From Anastrepha obliqua (taxonomy: Eukaryota; Arthropoda; Insecta; Diptera; Tephritidae), in the NCBI RefSeq assembly GCF_027943255.1, contig NC_072893.1:118109784-118173783 (forward strand): 64,000 nucleotides of DNA. Reading direction: 5' to 3'. The translations under genes and the position numbers were made by a program. The notes below the pieces were generated by a model. It made no database searches, had not been told where the DNA came from, and worked only from the letters and a program-made list of their open reading frames with translations. This document shows positions 24,291 to 33,965 of this stretch, piece after piece (the first letter of the stretch is position 1; every line of letters starts with the position of its first letter).

Positions 24291-24559
24291 TAGATTTTCT
24301 TCGATTTCTGATTCTCGAGCTAGATAGTGTTAGAGATAATGTTCAACAATCCCTGTTTCGGAAGCTGCGACAGAAATTCGTATATGGGAACCCCAACTTT
24401 CTTTTCACATGTACTATGTATCCATTAAATCAAGATAGATTGTCCACGTCATCAACCTTTTGCTAGATTTGTCTGGTGTTAGTTTGATAGCAAGAGTGTA
24501 AGAGAGAATTCGGAGAGGATGAATTGGTTATACCTGCATAATATATATATATGCATAAT

Positions 24560-25890
24560 ATGAATTTTATTTTATTTATTGCTGAAGTGGGAAGGCAGAA
24601 ATTGCTTTATATGCCTGTAAACGTATGCTTGGAAGAAGATGGGACCTTCAACCTAAGCATACTTTATGGCTTTATAAGGCGGTTATACAACCTATTTTAT
24701 CATATGGTTCGGTAGTTTGGTGGAAAGCGCTGGAGAGAGAGTACAATACCAAATTACTCGGCAGAATACAAAGATCAGCCTGTGCAATAACATCGGTGCA
24801 ATCAGATCATGTCCTAGAAAGGCTCTCAATGCACTGGCACACGTTATTCCAATAGACCTATGTACATATTAATAAGACGGCAACCATGAGTACATTTAGG
24901 TCTTAATTTAATTAATTTAATTAAAAGAAAAGAAAAAAAACTCATGATACTGCCATTCTATTATTGTGTCAAACTCAGTTAACCTCGATGAGGAATGACT
25001 ACAACGTCCCGACGGCAACAATTAATAAGAATTTTGCCTTTCTTTTTCCATCTAAGGAAGAATGAAATAAGGGACTCTCTCTAAACAACTTTGACACTAT
25101 AGTCTATACAGATGGCAGTAAAATGGATTGTGGTATTGGAGCTGGTATAGGTATATTCTCATAGACTTAAAATTGAGAAATATGTGCGTCGCCCTAATAT
25201 CAGCAGCGTCTTCCAAGCGGAAGTACTGGCAATTGGGGAAGCTTTTAGGCTACTAATCGCAGATCCCTCTTTTAAGGGCAGTATCGCTATTCTTTCTGAT
25301 AGCCAAGCTGCAATCCAAGCACTGGATTCGGCTACAACAACCTCTAAAGTGGGGGAACACAGTAGGAATAGCCTTACCACCTTGAGTGAAAACCATAAAG
25401 TTACCTTAATCTGAGTCCCGGGACATCGGAGCATTGAAGGTAATGAAAAAGCAGATGAACTGGCAAGAGGGGGATCTGCCACGAATAACGCACTTGCAGA
25501 ATCGGTATTCACACCATTAGATGCAGTCAAGAATATAATTTTCCAAAAATACCTCCGAATCGCGGATTGTAGATGAAAAGACGAGACGAAAGCAAAATTA
25601 GCAGAACTTTATGAGCCACCTACAACCTCAAGCAATTGTCAACATTAATAAACATGAAATGACGGGACGCCTGGAGACTAACGGCAGTCATAACTGGCTT
25701 TTGGTCTATCGGAGAACAAGCAGCCAAACTGGCTGTCACAATTGTAAACAACAGGAGAAAAAGGAAACAATCTTCTATTTCCTCTGTGAATGCCCTACCC
25801 AATGGAAGGACAGAATGTTAACCCTGGGCCAACCGCTGTTCGAGAGTCTCGAACAATTGTCTGGCTTAGACGTCAACAACCACTAAGGTT
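24560..25890 (+). pseudogene. Reverse transcriptase thumb, RNase H and tail of a non-LTR retrotransposon
   Basis: From 24625 an open frame reads RRWDLQPKHTLWLYKAVIQP and ILSYGSVVWWKAL, the thumb/connection of reverse transcriptase. After a gap the RNase H domain appears: VYTDGSKMDCGIGAG (first Asp, about 25100), FQAEVLAIGEAFRLL (Glu, about 25215), AILSDSQAAIQALDSA (second Asp, about 25290), and in another frame PGHRSIEGNEKADELARGGS (last Asp, about 25420-25480). The tail follows with EMTGRLETNGSHNWLLVYRR, CHNCKQQEKKETIFYFLCEC and FESLEQLSGLDV (to about 25880). Catalytic residues are recognisable, but at least three frameshifts and stops inactivate it. Related tail copies lie at 47555-47640 and 59690-60015. 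Confidence 0.85.
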
Positions 25891-25894
25891 GTCA

Positions 25895-25990
25895 AGGTTG
25901 TTGCTGAAGTGACAGCCCTTGGCCGGATTTAAGTCCGGGTCGTTTCGGTAACGTAGAACCGACTGTCCTCTTCACCTGTCAAGGTGGATT
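25895..25990 (+). repeat. Short dispersed repeat, copy 1
   Basis: A block built on GTTGCTGAAGTGACAGC, CTTGGCCGGATTTAAGTC, and CGGGTCGTTTCGGTAACGTA then GAACCGACTGTC is repeated in reverse orientation at about 45015-45110. It lies between two retroelement tails. Its origin (UTR of an element, or a small mobile element) is not clear. Confidence 0.7.
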
Positions 25991-26450
25991 GGTTTCTTAC
26001 TATGTTCGTTCTCTGACCCGTTCGTTCTCATCACGGGGCACTGTCCGCGAGGTACACATGCCGTGAGACTCGGAATTACTTCGAGTCCTTTTTGCGTCAG
26101 CAGTATGGAGGATGAGATGGAATCATCTCAGCACCTGCTCCTTAGCTGCCCACCCTTCGCGGGACTAAGAATCAAGTATCTTGGTTGTCACTTCTTTTCT
26201 GCGCCTGCTGATATAGCATGTGTTGATAACAAAAATCTGATGAACTTCATCAGCAGCATAATGAGGTTAACACAACCGACTAGTCACCGTTCGTAGTCCA
26301 CAAACACTCACCACTCCCCATCCCTTCCCTTTCTCCCCTTTTTTGTTCTTCAATGGTATCACAAAGGACGAACCAAACTATTTCGTCCAAGTGGGCCCTA
26401 CTCTCTGGGGAACCATCACAACCTAACCTAACCTAACCTGACCCGTTGCT
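25991..26450 (+). pseudogene. Tail of an RNase H-bearing non-LTR element with CCTAA-type 3' end
   Basis: After the short dispersed repeat a second retroelement tail begins, with LITGHCPRGTHAVRLGI-like text in changing frames. It then has an open frame at 26063-26295: GITSSPFCVSSMEDEMESSQ, HLLLSCPPFAGLRIKYLG, MNFISSIM. The 3' untranslated part runs to about 26450 and ends in tandem AACCTAACCTAACCTAACCT. Short tandem 3' ends are known for several I-type elements, so this is likely the true 3' terminus. Confidence 0.7.
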
Positions 26451-27840
26451 AAGTTTTCAGATATCCCTGTGTGGGAAATCCGCACTTCTTTTTGGGTATT
26501 GAGCAACCCTTTTCCTCTTAAGCCTTACCAATTCTTAAACTCTTCATAGATTTACTTTTCTTTCCGAAATTCATTAAATTGAAATGTTAAATATTTTTTC
26601 TAAATTTTCGCTACGTTAATGATGTGAGTCTACAGCTTCGAGCGTAACACAGGAAAAAAACATTGCCCCGGGCAATATGACACCAGCGAAACCATTTAAA
26701 ACTATTATCGAAAGTTGGCATGCAAAATTACAATTACCAATTCGTTTAGCCACAAAGCGCTCAATGCTACCTGTAAAGCCAAGCAATTGTTGAAAAACAA
26801 GAAAAATGATATAAAGCCATTGGGAAAAGCAGAAAGCATAATATGGCATGTCATCAATATGGAAGGCTGAGCTACAACAATAGGCTACTGCTTTGAATGA
26901 CCGTGTCAAGGTCATAAACCATTAACCATTCGGCCGGACATTTGTTGATAAACGCCGTGGTGGCACTCATTGCAGTCATATGGTTTTTGACATTTGGCAT
27001 TCTGCAAAATTAAGTATGCACGCGACTTTTTGAAATTTTGTCAAGACAAAAAGCGACTGTGGTGGCTTTAAATGTAAAATGGAGTGAAAGAGAGAGAGAA
27101 GAAATGGATTGCGGTGGCACAAATTAAATGGCACGACAAAACAACAGCAAAGTTATTACAGTCATATGTGTCGCGTGTCTTTTATGTGGCAACACCGCCT
27201 TATTTGCATATGTATAGTATGTACGGGTATGTGTTTGTGATTTACGTTTAACTTTATGGGCACTTTTGTTTTTACACGGTGCGGTATAGTTTCAGTGTTT
27301 TGTTGTCACTTTGTTGGGCGTGGTTGGCAGTTTTTTTCTCTTCTTTTGCTTTCTTTGCTTTGCTTAAAAATTATTTTCATATTATGGCTTAGGTTATGTT
27401 TTAGTGTCGTGCTTTTGACAAATTGAAAGTGACAGCGCAAGAAATCGGGTTATGTTTACAATGGAATTGAGGTTATGTGAGCATTTTGAATGGCTTTATT
27501 TTAAAGGAGTGGGCAAGCAATTAATAGCGTAACGAAATATTTTGAAAATTGTATGCGGTAAGAGGAAAGAAGATGGACTGACATGAAGCGATGTGTAGTA
27601 AAGATAAAGTGTTAAAAAAAGATAAAGATAAAGATAAAGTGTTAATTACGTTGGTCTGAATAATCTACCACGGCTGAATACAATATAATCGCAAATCGTG
27701 TTGGGCGTGGTGTAACCTTGAATTCGATAACAGAAACTTTGCAATTTGAAGCGAAACTACGTGCTATGCGAAAATAAAAATACAAAATCAAAATTAAACA
27801 AATTAATTGGCGTAATTATGAAGGCCTAAGCTCTACTCCA
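26451..27840. other. Non-coding stretch with a GATAAA microsatellite
   Basis: No gene is recognised. A (GATAAA)n-like run with a duplicated GATAAAGTGTTA lies at about 27598-27645. From 26930 to 27110 the sequence is less AT-rich and has no open frame of note. Confidence 0.5.
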
Positions 27841-27844
27841 AATT

Positions 27845-28255
27845 AGCACATAGTGCACAAATTATTTCTCAGGAAAGCGCAGAAAAGATGGAGCTCCATT
27901 TCTTCATGTGCTATTTCGAAAACTCTTTGGCCCCAATATGATATACGATGGACCCAGAAAATCCTTTGGACTACTCGCCATTCAAATTTTAAACTCGTAG
28001 CTGTGTTTATCAGTCACTGGAAAAGCTAGGGTTACCATTTAACCCCCATTGCAGAAGCTGTGGAGACCTTTCAGACATGGAGAATGTTGAGCATTTTCTC
28101 TGTAAATGTCCGGGCTTGGCAACTAGACGATTAAGATCCTGGGTGCTCCTTTCTTCGACAACCTGGGGCATTATATCAACAGCTCTGGCTGGTTATAGAT
28201 ATTTGCTTGTTGGAGGTCTCATAATGGTATCAAAGCGGCGCTTTAAAATTACAGT
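27845..28255 (+). pseudogene. Tail of a non-LTR element (NPHCRSCGD family)
   Basis: Reading across frames gives LFLRKAQKRWSSISSC, then FNPHCRSCGDLSDMENVEHF, LCKCPGLATRRLRS and a degenerate end. The 3' untranslated part has the family hallmark AATGGTATCAAAGCGGCGC at about 28222. Related copies lie at 40620-40960 (+), 49445-49765 (-), 51055-51720 (-) and 60040-60740 (+). All are 5'-truncated. Here the 3' end runs straight into a 52-bp tandem array. Confidence 0.8.
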
Positions 28256-28700
28256 TCATTGGCAAGCCAACACTGAGCAATGGGATCAATTGGGATGGAA
28301 TTAGAGATCGTTTCCAAGCCAAAAATAAGAAGTACGACATCTTGTGGCGGAATTAGATATAATTTCAAAATCATCACTGCGTAGCAGGAGGTATTTGGGT
28401 GAAATTAGAGTTCGTTTCCAAGCGAACACCGAACAGTGGGAACGACTTGGATGGAATTAGAGGTCACTTCCAAACCAACACTGAGGAGCACCTGCTATTG
28501 GGGTAAGATTAGAGGTAATTACCATAGCAATGCGTAGCATCAGGAATTTCTCGGGGTGAAATTGTGGCGTTTTTTAAGAAAACTCAGTACAGCAAGAGTT
28601 TTTGAGGTAGAATTAAAGGAAGCTTACAAGACATCACTGAGTAGCAGGAGTTATTGGGACGGAAGTAGAGGTCTTGTACAAGACAGTACTGAATAGGTAG
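28250..28700 (+). repeat. 52-bp tandem array, eight copies
   Basis: A GGAATTAGAGGTC-like anchor recurs at 28298, 28350, 28402, 28454, 28506, about 28559, 28610 and 28662. The spacing is 52 bp nearly throughout despite strong divergence of the copies. A typical unit reads GGGATGGAATTAGAGGTC, CTTCCAAGCCAACACTGA, then AGCAGGAG and a short spacer. The array begins where the 3' untranslated part of the retroelement fragment ends. No conserved open frame runs through the units. Confidence 0.9.
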
Positions 28701-29131
28701 AGAGCCATAGAAAAGAGAACTAATAGAGCTCGTCATATCGTAGTCCGGGGTTTAAGCCCCAAAAATGCAAGCATTGCCTAAATACCATCGGTAGAGCATC
28801 AATGCAATATGAAAATATGTCATAATCTCATTAGTTTATGTTCCCATTTATAGGAACAAACGTAAAAGGTAATAAGAGCGTGAGTGAGCACTTCAGAAGA
28901 GACTCGATTTCCAATAAATTTACAGTGCTAACCTCTTAAAAAATGAGAGAAATACAGTACAAGTAAATACACATGGAATAGGCATCTTCTTCGTGACGAT
29001 AATTATTATAAAAAGATCCTAAGAAGCAAATATTATTAAAGGTGCGAAAAATCTTCTTTTTTTCCTTGTTCACTCTTTTCGGGAGGAGAGGGCCTTGACA
29101 AGACTCAGACTTACGTCGGTTTCGTTAATCT
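28701..29131. other. Left flank of the intact jockey element
   Basis: No gene is recognised. The last 100 bp before the insertion (about 29040-29131, with GGGAGGAGAGGGCCTTGACA) and the first 100 bp after it (33966-34070) look like two halves of one older repeat on the minus strand. This is an impression from memory and not proven by the sequence. Confidence 0.35.
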
Positions 29132-29143
29132 ATTTTGATTTCT
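29132..29143 (+). repeat. Left target-site duplication of the jockey element
   Basis: ATTTTGATTTCT at 29132-29143 is repeated exactly at 33954-33965, directly after the poly(A) run. The first A of the right copy cannot be told apart from the tail, so the duplication is 11 or 12 bp. This fixes the left end of the retrotransposon at 29144. Confidence 0.9.
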
Positions 29144-29182
29144 TTTCGTTACTCATTTATCGTGTGGACGTGCGGACGTGTT
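29144..29182 (+). promoter_or_regulatory. Probable internal promoter at the 5' end of the jockey element
   Basis: The first bases (TTCGTTACTC) could serve as an initiator. GGACGTG occurs at 29166-29172 and again at 29174-29180, placing the second copy about 28-33 nt from the presumed start. In Drosophila jockey-type elements a downstream promoter element of the GACGTG type at that distance drives transcription from +1. The distance and motif are seen here; the function is inferred. Confidence 0.55.
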
Positions 29183-29391
29183 TTTTCTTACGCTCCAATA
29201 TCTACGAAATATCTGTGTTTAAAGAAATAATCAAAATACCAAAACCAGCGAAATAGACGCTTTAACCAAAATATTGCAGATCGCAATACAGTTTGTATCA
29301 ATAAAAACAATCAAACTAAAAGAATAAGTAAAACAAAAAACAAATAATAATAAAAACAAAATAAGTAAACAAATAAGTAAAGTATCCTGTT

Positions 29392-31134
29392 ATGCCAGTA
29401 GAGCGAACACCACCTACACCGAGTTATGCTCGTGGTGACAACAAACTCCCACCGGATAAAAATAACCTCAGTGCGCTCTCTCAAACGTGTTTACTCAGTG
29501 CGCGCAGTGAAAAAATATCAAATGAGAGGAAAAATGACTCCTCTCTTACCGCCTTAATAGGCAGTAAACAATCGAAAAACGCCGCATCACCTGTGAATCC
29601 GGCAGACGCGCTCCCTTGGACTGCTCAATGCACTACCCCAATCACTCCACTACCACCATCTGCTTCTCTTTCCAACAACAATAAGTATACTTATACTATT
29701 CCAACTTCACACTCTGATGAGACATCCACTAAAAAGTCTACAACAACAATAACAACACAAAGACAGTACATAACTACCGCAGTATCAACAGCCACAACAA
29801 CAACCGTGTATACTACCACAACAGCGATCGCCTCCACAATTGCATCACTAACAACAAACACGCAAGTACTATATGCAAATAATTTAAATTTAAATCATAC
29901 CAACTGTAAAGATCAGCTTAGTCAAAAAAGAAATCGCGAAACTCAATCTCCAAGCAAACAAACAGAAGAGCTTAAGAGCAGCAAAAAACATAAACCCAAA
30001 GCACAAAATACAACACAGACAACACTAAAAGAGTACTGGCTGGGCAATCCAGCCTCTTCAAACAAGTTTGCTCTCCTAGCGGACGACGATATATTAGAAG
30101 AGCAAAGCGACAGTGGGACAGTTCCGAATATCAGCCAACAAACTCCACGCATGCAAAAACCTCCACCTATATACGTCCAGAATGTCGAAAATATAAAAGC
30201 TCTAGCTGACGCGTTGAATACGATCCCAAATATATTTTACGAAATAAAAGTACTTAGCAAAAACGAAATAAAATTACAAGCAAAAGAGCCTTTACACTAT
30301 AAAAAAATGATAGAACTACTTAAGCAAAAACAAACAAAATACTACACGTTTAGACCAAAAGATGAACGAGGATTTAAAGTAATACTACGTAATATGCACT
30401 ATTCAACTGACACCGAAGAAATTAAACAAGAGCTAGCTGAATTAGGTCACGAAATAACAAACATTCATAACATACAAATAACCAACTCAGAACGCAAAAA
30501 ACAACCACTTTCACTATTTTCACTTGAATTAAAAACAAAGGATAATAACAAAGAAATATATAATATAACTAATCTTCTACATTGCAAAATTAGTTTTGAA
30601 CCACCCCGCCAAAAAAGAATAGTACCACAGTGTACAAACTGCCAAAGATACGGCCATACGAAAAATTATTGTCAAGTAGACCCAGCGTGCGTAAAATGTG
30701 CAGGCAAACACAAAACAATTATGTGTCCAATTAAAGGCAATAATAAAAATAGCATAAAATGCATACATTGTGGCGAAAATCACACAGCAAACTACCGCGG
30801 ATGTGCGATATATAAAGCACTACAAGTCCAGAGATATCCGGCACTACGCAAAAAAAGTATTCAAAATGAAAAAGAACAAACGAATAATGAGACAATCGAA
30901 ACAAACGCAAATACAACACGAGTGGTGCCAGGCATAACATACGCCCAGGCAACAACAATCAACACAATACCAAAAGAACAGAATCAAACAAAAAATAACA
31001 TCGAACATGTTCCAAAAAATAACGACGATATGATCGAACTAAAAGTAATGATGAGACAATTAATAACCCAAATGACAAGTATGATGAACATATTAACACT
31101 GCTCGTTACCAAACTCGATGAACGAAAGGAATAA
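29392..31134 (+). CDS. Jockey-clade ORF1 protein (Gag-like nucleic-acid chaperone), 580 aa
   Basis: This is the RNA-binding ORF1 protein that forms ribonucleoprotein particles with element RNA. Residues about 115-160 are a Thr-rich low-complexity stretch. A short SSNKFALLADDD motif near residue 217 is common before the folded part in jockey ORF1s. A PRE_C2HC-type domain follows at about 325-400 (starts KVILRNMHYSTDTEE). Three zinc knuckles are intact: C414-C417-H422-C427, C433-C436-H441-C445 and C457-C460-H465-C470. The C-terminus (about 547-580, MIELKVMMRQLITQM onward) is a Leu/Met heptad-like helix that may mediate multimerisation. The ATG at 29392 is the first in a long open frame after a leader of usual length. 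The stop TAA (31132-31134) lies inside ORF2. No lesion is seen. Confidence 0.95.
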   Translation: MPVERTPPTPSYARGDNKLPPDKNNLSALSQTCLLSARSEKISNERKNDSSLTALIGSKQSKNAASPVNPADALPWTAQCTTPITPLPPSASLSNNNKYTYTIPTSHSDETSTKKSTTTITTQRQYITTAVSTATTTTVYTTTTAIASTIASLTTNTQVLYANNLNLNHTNCKDQLSQKRNRETQSPSKQTEELKSSKKHKPKAQNTTQTTLKEYWLGNPASSNKFALLADDDILEEQSDSGTVPNISQQTPRMQKPPPIYVQNVENIKALADALNTIPNIFYEIKVLSKNEIKLQAKEPLHYKKMIELLKQKQTKYYTFRPKDERGFKVILRNMHYSTDTEEIKQELAELGHEITNIHNIQITNSERKKQPLSLFSLELKTKDNNKEIYNITNLLHCKISFEPPRQKRIVPQCTNCQRYGHTKNYCQVDPACVKCAGKHKTIMCPIKGNNKNSIKCIHCGENHTANYRGCAIYKALQVQRYPALRKKSIQNEKEQTNNETIETNANTTRVVPGITYAQATTINTIPKEQNQTKNNIEHVPKNNDDMIELKVMMRQLITQMTSMMNILTLLVTKLDERKE

Positions 31135-33802
31135 AATTAATTTAGCTATATGGAATGCGAATGGACTTGCTCGCCACGTTCTGGAACTTAAAGCATTCTT
31201 AATAAATAAATCAATCGATATAATGATGATCTCTGAAACTCATGCCACTGACAAAACTTTTGTTAACATACCGAACTATAATATACATTACACAAATGAA
31301 CCCGACAACAAAGCGCACGGTGGGACAGCAATTATTATCAAAAGAAGTATTAAATACAACGAACTGGAGGTATACAGAGAAAAAAACATCCAAGCCACCA
31401 CAATAGCCATAGAAGACACAAAAGGGCAAATAGCAATATCTGCAGTCTACTGTCCCCCCAAATATAACAACACAAAAGAACAATACCTGCATTATCTAAA
31501 ATCACTGGGGAATCGATACTTAGCCGGAGGAGACTACAATGCTAAAAATATACTTTGGGGGTCAAGGTTAACAAATAAAAAAGGGAGGCAATTAATTGAA
31601 GCCATTAGAAAAAATAATAGTCGGTTTATTAGCACAGGTGAGCCAACCTACTGGCCAACAGATACGAAAAAACAACCGGACCTAATTGACTTTTGCATAA
31701 TTAAAAATATGCCATATGAAAATCTAACAATAAAATCATGTTTAGAGCTATCTTCAGACCATTCACCATTAATTATGACCTTACTTGGACCTATTGAAAT
31801 AAAACAATCTCTGGGCCTATATAATTCTAGCACGAATTGGACTAATGCTTGCCAAATATTAGAGCAAAAACTCAAAATAAATATATCACTGAAAACTCAA
31901 GATGAAATTGACGCCGCTATTGTATATTTCAATGATAGCGTAATACAAGCAGTTGCTTCCTCTACACCCACACCGAAAATGACAAACAAAGAAAATATCC
32001 CAACTTACATTAAAGAGAAAATCGGTGAAAAAAGAAAACTCCGCAAAACATGGCAAACGACCAGACATCCAGCAGATAAGACCAAACTTAATAAAGCGAC
32101 AAATGAGCTAAAAACATTACTTACAAAACACAAGGAGAGTAAACTTCGAAATTATATGGCAAACCTGGGAACAGCAGCATCTACAAATTACTCCTTATGG
32201 AAAGCAACAAAACACATTAATGGCGCTATAATACATAAACCTCCCATCAAAACAGAAGCCGGCACATGGGCAAAAACAAGCAAAGAAAAAGCCGACACCC
32301 TAGCCAGACACTTCTTAGACACATTTACAAGCGAAATGGATAATCAAAACATAAACATTAAATCTGACAACATAACAAACGTTCCGCAAATCAAAACAAA
32401 AAAGACCACCATAAGCGAAATTAAAAATCAAATAAAACAGCTAAGCGATAAAAAAGCTCCAGGATATGATTTAATAAATGGAAAAATTTTAAAAAAGTTA
32501 CCTGAAACAGCATTGCAATTCATAAGAAATATATTCAATTGCATGTTAGAGACTAAATACTTCTCACGACTATGGAAAATTGCTCAAATTACCGCCATAC
32601 CCAAACCAGGAAAAGATGCCACCAAAACTGCCTCATATCGACCCATCAGCCTATTGCCAATCCTTTCAAAAGTGTTTGAAAAAATATTGTTCGACCGACT
32701 AGAACCAATTTTGACAGCAAAAAAAGTGATACCAAGCCATCAATTCGGATTTAGACGGCAACACTCAACAGTCCAACAAATCCACAGGGTTACTAACAAA
32801 ATACTTAACGATATGAATGACAAAAAATATTGTGTAGCTGTATACCTAGACATTGCAAAAGCCTTTGATAAAGTTTGGCATAAAGGACTTTTGCATAAGC
32901 TCAAACGAATCTTTCCACAAAACTACTTTGAACTTTTGAAGAGCTACATAACTGATCGAAAATTTTATATAAGATATGAAGACGAATATTCCGATATTCT
33001 ACCAATGACAGCTGGAGTACCGCAAGGCAGTGTATTAGGTCCTCTCTTATATCTAATATACACCGCAGATGTGCCAACTCCGACAACAGATAATACAATG
33101 ATAGCAACGTTCGCGGATGATACTGTATTAATGGCATCAAACAATGACGAAAAACTGGCGACCTTTACACTTCAAAAATTAATAAACAATACAGTAAATT
33201 GGTTTGACGAATGGGGTATAGAAGTTAATAAAGACAAAACTATCCAAGTTATATATACAAACAAAAAGACATCAAAATATAATCTAACCTTAAAAAACAA
33301 CAAAATAAAAATCTGCCCAGCAGCAAAATATCTTGGAATAACTATTGACGAAAAACTAACATGGAAGCAGCATATCATTAACAAAAGAAATCAAATCAAG
33401 AATAAGTACCGGCAATTAAGTTGGCTAATAGGACGAGCATCAAAACTATCACTGTATAATAAGGTGACTATATACAAAACAATTATTACTCCTATCTGGA
33501 AATACGGAATAGAAATATGGGGAACGGCTAAAAACACAAATATTCAGCTCATACAGCGAACACAATCCAAAATATTACGAAATATAACAAATGCTGGTTG
33601 GTTTATTCCCAATGAAGCCATACATCGTGAATTAAATGTAGATACTATCCAAGAAACAATCACAAAATGTAGCACTAAGCATATACAGCGACTGTCAGTC
33701 CACCAAAATGAAGAAATGCGTAAAATAGCACCGGCAGAAAATACCAAACGAAGATTAAAGCGACTCACACCGACTGATCTAACTATAAGATTTACAGTGT
33801 AA
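31118..33802 (+). CDS. Jockey-clade ORF2 protein: APE endonuclease and reverse transcriptase, 894 aa
   Basis: This protein nicks the target and copies element RNA at the nick. The N-terminal APE-like endonuclease (about 1-225) has N14 in IWNANGL, E40 in ISETHA, GGDYNAKN with D139 and N141, a PDLIDF segment (188-192) and SSDHSP with D214/H215. The reverse transcriptase (about 440-760) shows IPKPGKD, YRPISLLPILSKVFEKI, FGFRRQHST, motif A YLDIAKAFDKVW (D578), AGVPQGSVLGPLLY, motif C FADD (665-668) and KYLGITIDEKLTW. No RNase H follows, as expected for jockey itself. The ATG overlaps the end of ORF1 by 17 nt in a different frame, so translation may depend on reinitiation or coupling (inference). 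Length matches the family (about 900 aa), and all catalytic residues looked for are present. Confidence 0.97.
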   Translation: MNERNKINLAIWNANGLARHVLELKAFLINKSIDIMMISETHATDKTFVNIPNYNIHYTNEPDNKAHGGTAIIIKRSIKYNELEVYREKNIQATTIAIEDTKGQIAISAVYCPPKYNNTKEQYLHYLKSLGNRYLAGGDYNAKNILWGSRLTNKKGRQLIEAIRKNNSRFISTGEPTYWPTDTKKQPDLIDFCIIKNMPYENLTIKSCLELSSDHSPLIMTLLGPIEIKQSLGLYNSSTNWTNACQILEQKLKINISLKTQDEIDAAIVYFNDSVIQAVASSTPTPKMTNKENIPTYIKEKIGEKRKLRKTWQTTRHPADKTKLNKATNELKTLLTKHKESKLRNYMANLGTAASTNYSLWKATKHINGAIIHKPPIKTEAGTWAKTSKEKADTLARHFLDTFTSEMDNQNINIKSDNITNVPQIKTKKTTISEIKNQIKQLSDKKAPGYDLINGKILKKLPETALQFIRNIFNCMLETKYFSRLWKIAQITAIPKPGKDATKTASYRPISLLPILSKVFEKILFDRLEPILTAKKVIPSHQFGFRRQHSTVQQIHRVTNKILNDMNDKKYCVAVYLDIAKAFDKVWHKGLLHKLKRIFPQNYFELLKSYITDRKFYIRYEDEYSDILPMTAGVPQGSVLGPLLYLIYTADVPTPTTDNTMIATFADDTVLMASNNDEKLATFTLQKLINNTVNWFDEWGIEVNKDKTIQVIYTNKKTSKYNLTLKNNKIKICPAAKYLGITIDEKLTWKQHIINKRNQIKNKYRQLSWLIGRASKLSLYNKVTIYKTIITPIWKYGIEIWGTAKNTNIQLIQRTQSKILRNITNAGWFIPNEAIHRELNVDTIQETITKCSTKHIQRLSVHQNEEMRKIAPAENTKRRLKRLTPTDLTIRFTV

Positions 33803-33954
33803 TCACAAAAAACAATAATAATAATAACAGATTCTTCTTACATTGGTAAAAGAACTTAATAGACCCTAATTGTACAAAAATTACATATTGTTAATATATA
33901 ACAGACTGTAATAAATAAAGGGAGATATAAAAAAAAAAAAAAAAAAAAAAAAAA
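33803..33954 (+). terminator. 3' untranslated region, AATAAA signals and poly(A) tail of the jockey element
   Basis: Two overlapping AATAAA hexamers lie at 33910-33915 and 33914-33919, about 10 bp before a run of 26 A (33929-33954). The uninterrupted A run suggests little time for decay since insertion. Confidence 0.9.
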
Positions 33955-33965
33955 TTTTGATTTCT
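33954..33965 (+). repeat. Right target-site duplication of the jockey element
   Basis: ATTTTGATTTCT directly after the poly(A) run is identical to 29132-29143. The first A is shared with the tail, so its exact edge is ambiguous by one base. Confidence 0.9.

Larger units (their letters stand above)
29144..33954 (+). mobile_element. Complete jockey-clade non-LTR retrotransposon (about 4.8 kb)
   Basis: It has every part of an autonomous element: a 248-bp 5' leader with promoter-like motifs, ORF1 and ORF2 both open and overlapping, a 3' untranslated region of about 125 bp with overlapping AATAAA signals, a run of 26 A, and a perfect target-site duplication of 11-12 bp. The coding strand is strongly A-rich, unlike the flanks and as usual for LINE-type elements. 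Assignment to the jockey clade rests on three points. ORF1 carries PRE_C2HC and CCHC knuckles. ORF2 is about 900 aa with an APE-type endonuclease. ORF2 has no RNase H domain. No disabling lesion is visible, so activity is plausible but unproven. Confidence 0.95.

Noticed and set aside
25159..25530. Minus-strand open frame of 123 codons (VVAESSAWIAAWL region)
   Set aside because: It is the antisense shadow of the RNase H domain read on the plus strand.
26420..26450. AACCTAACCTAACCTAACCT, which resembles the insect TTAGG telomere repeat
   Set aside because: Only three to four units, directly after a retroelement 3' untranslated part. Diptera lack TTAGG telomeres. A retrotransposon 3' tail is the better explanation.
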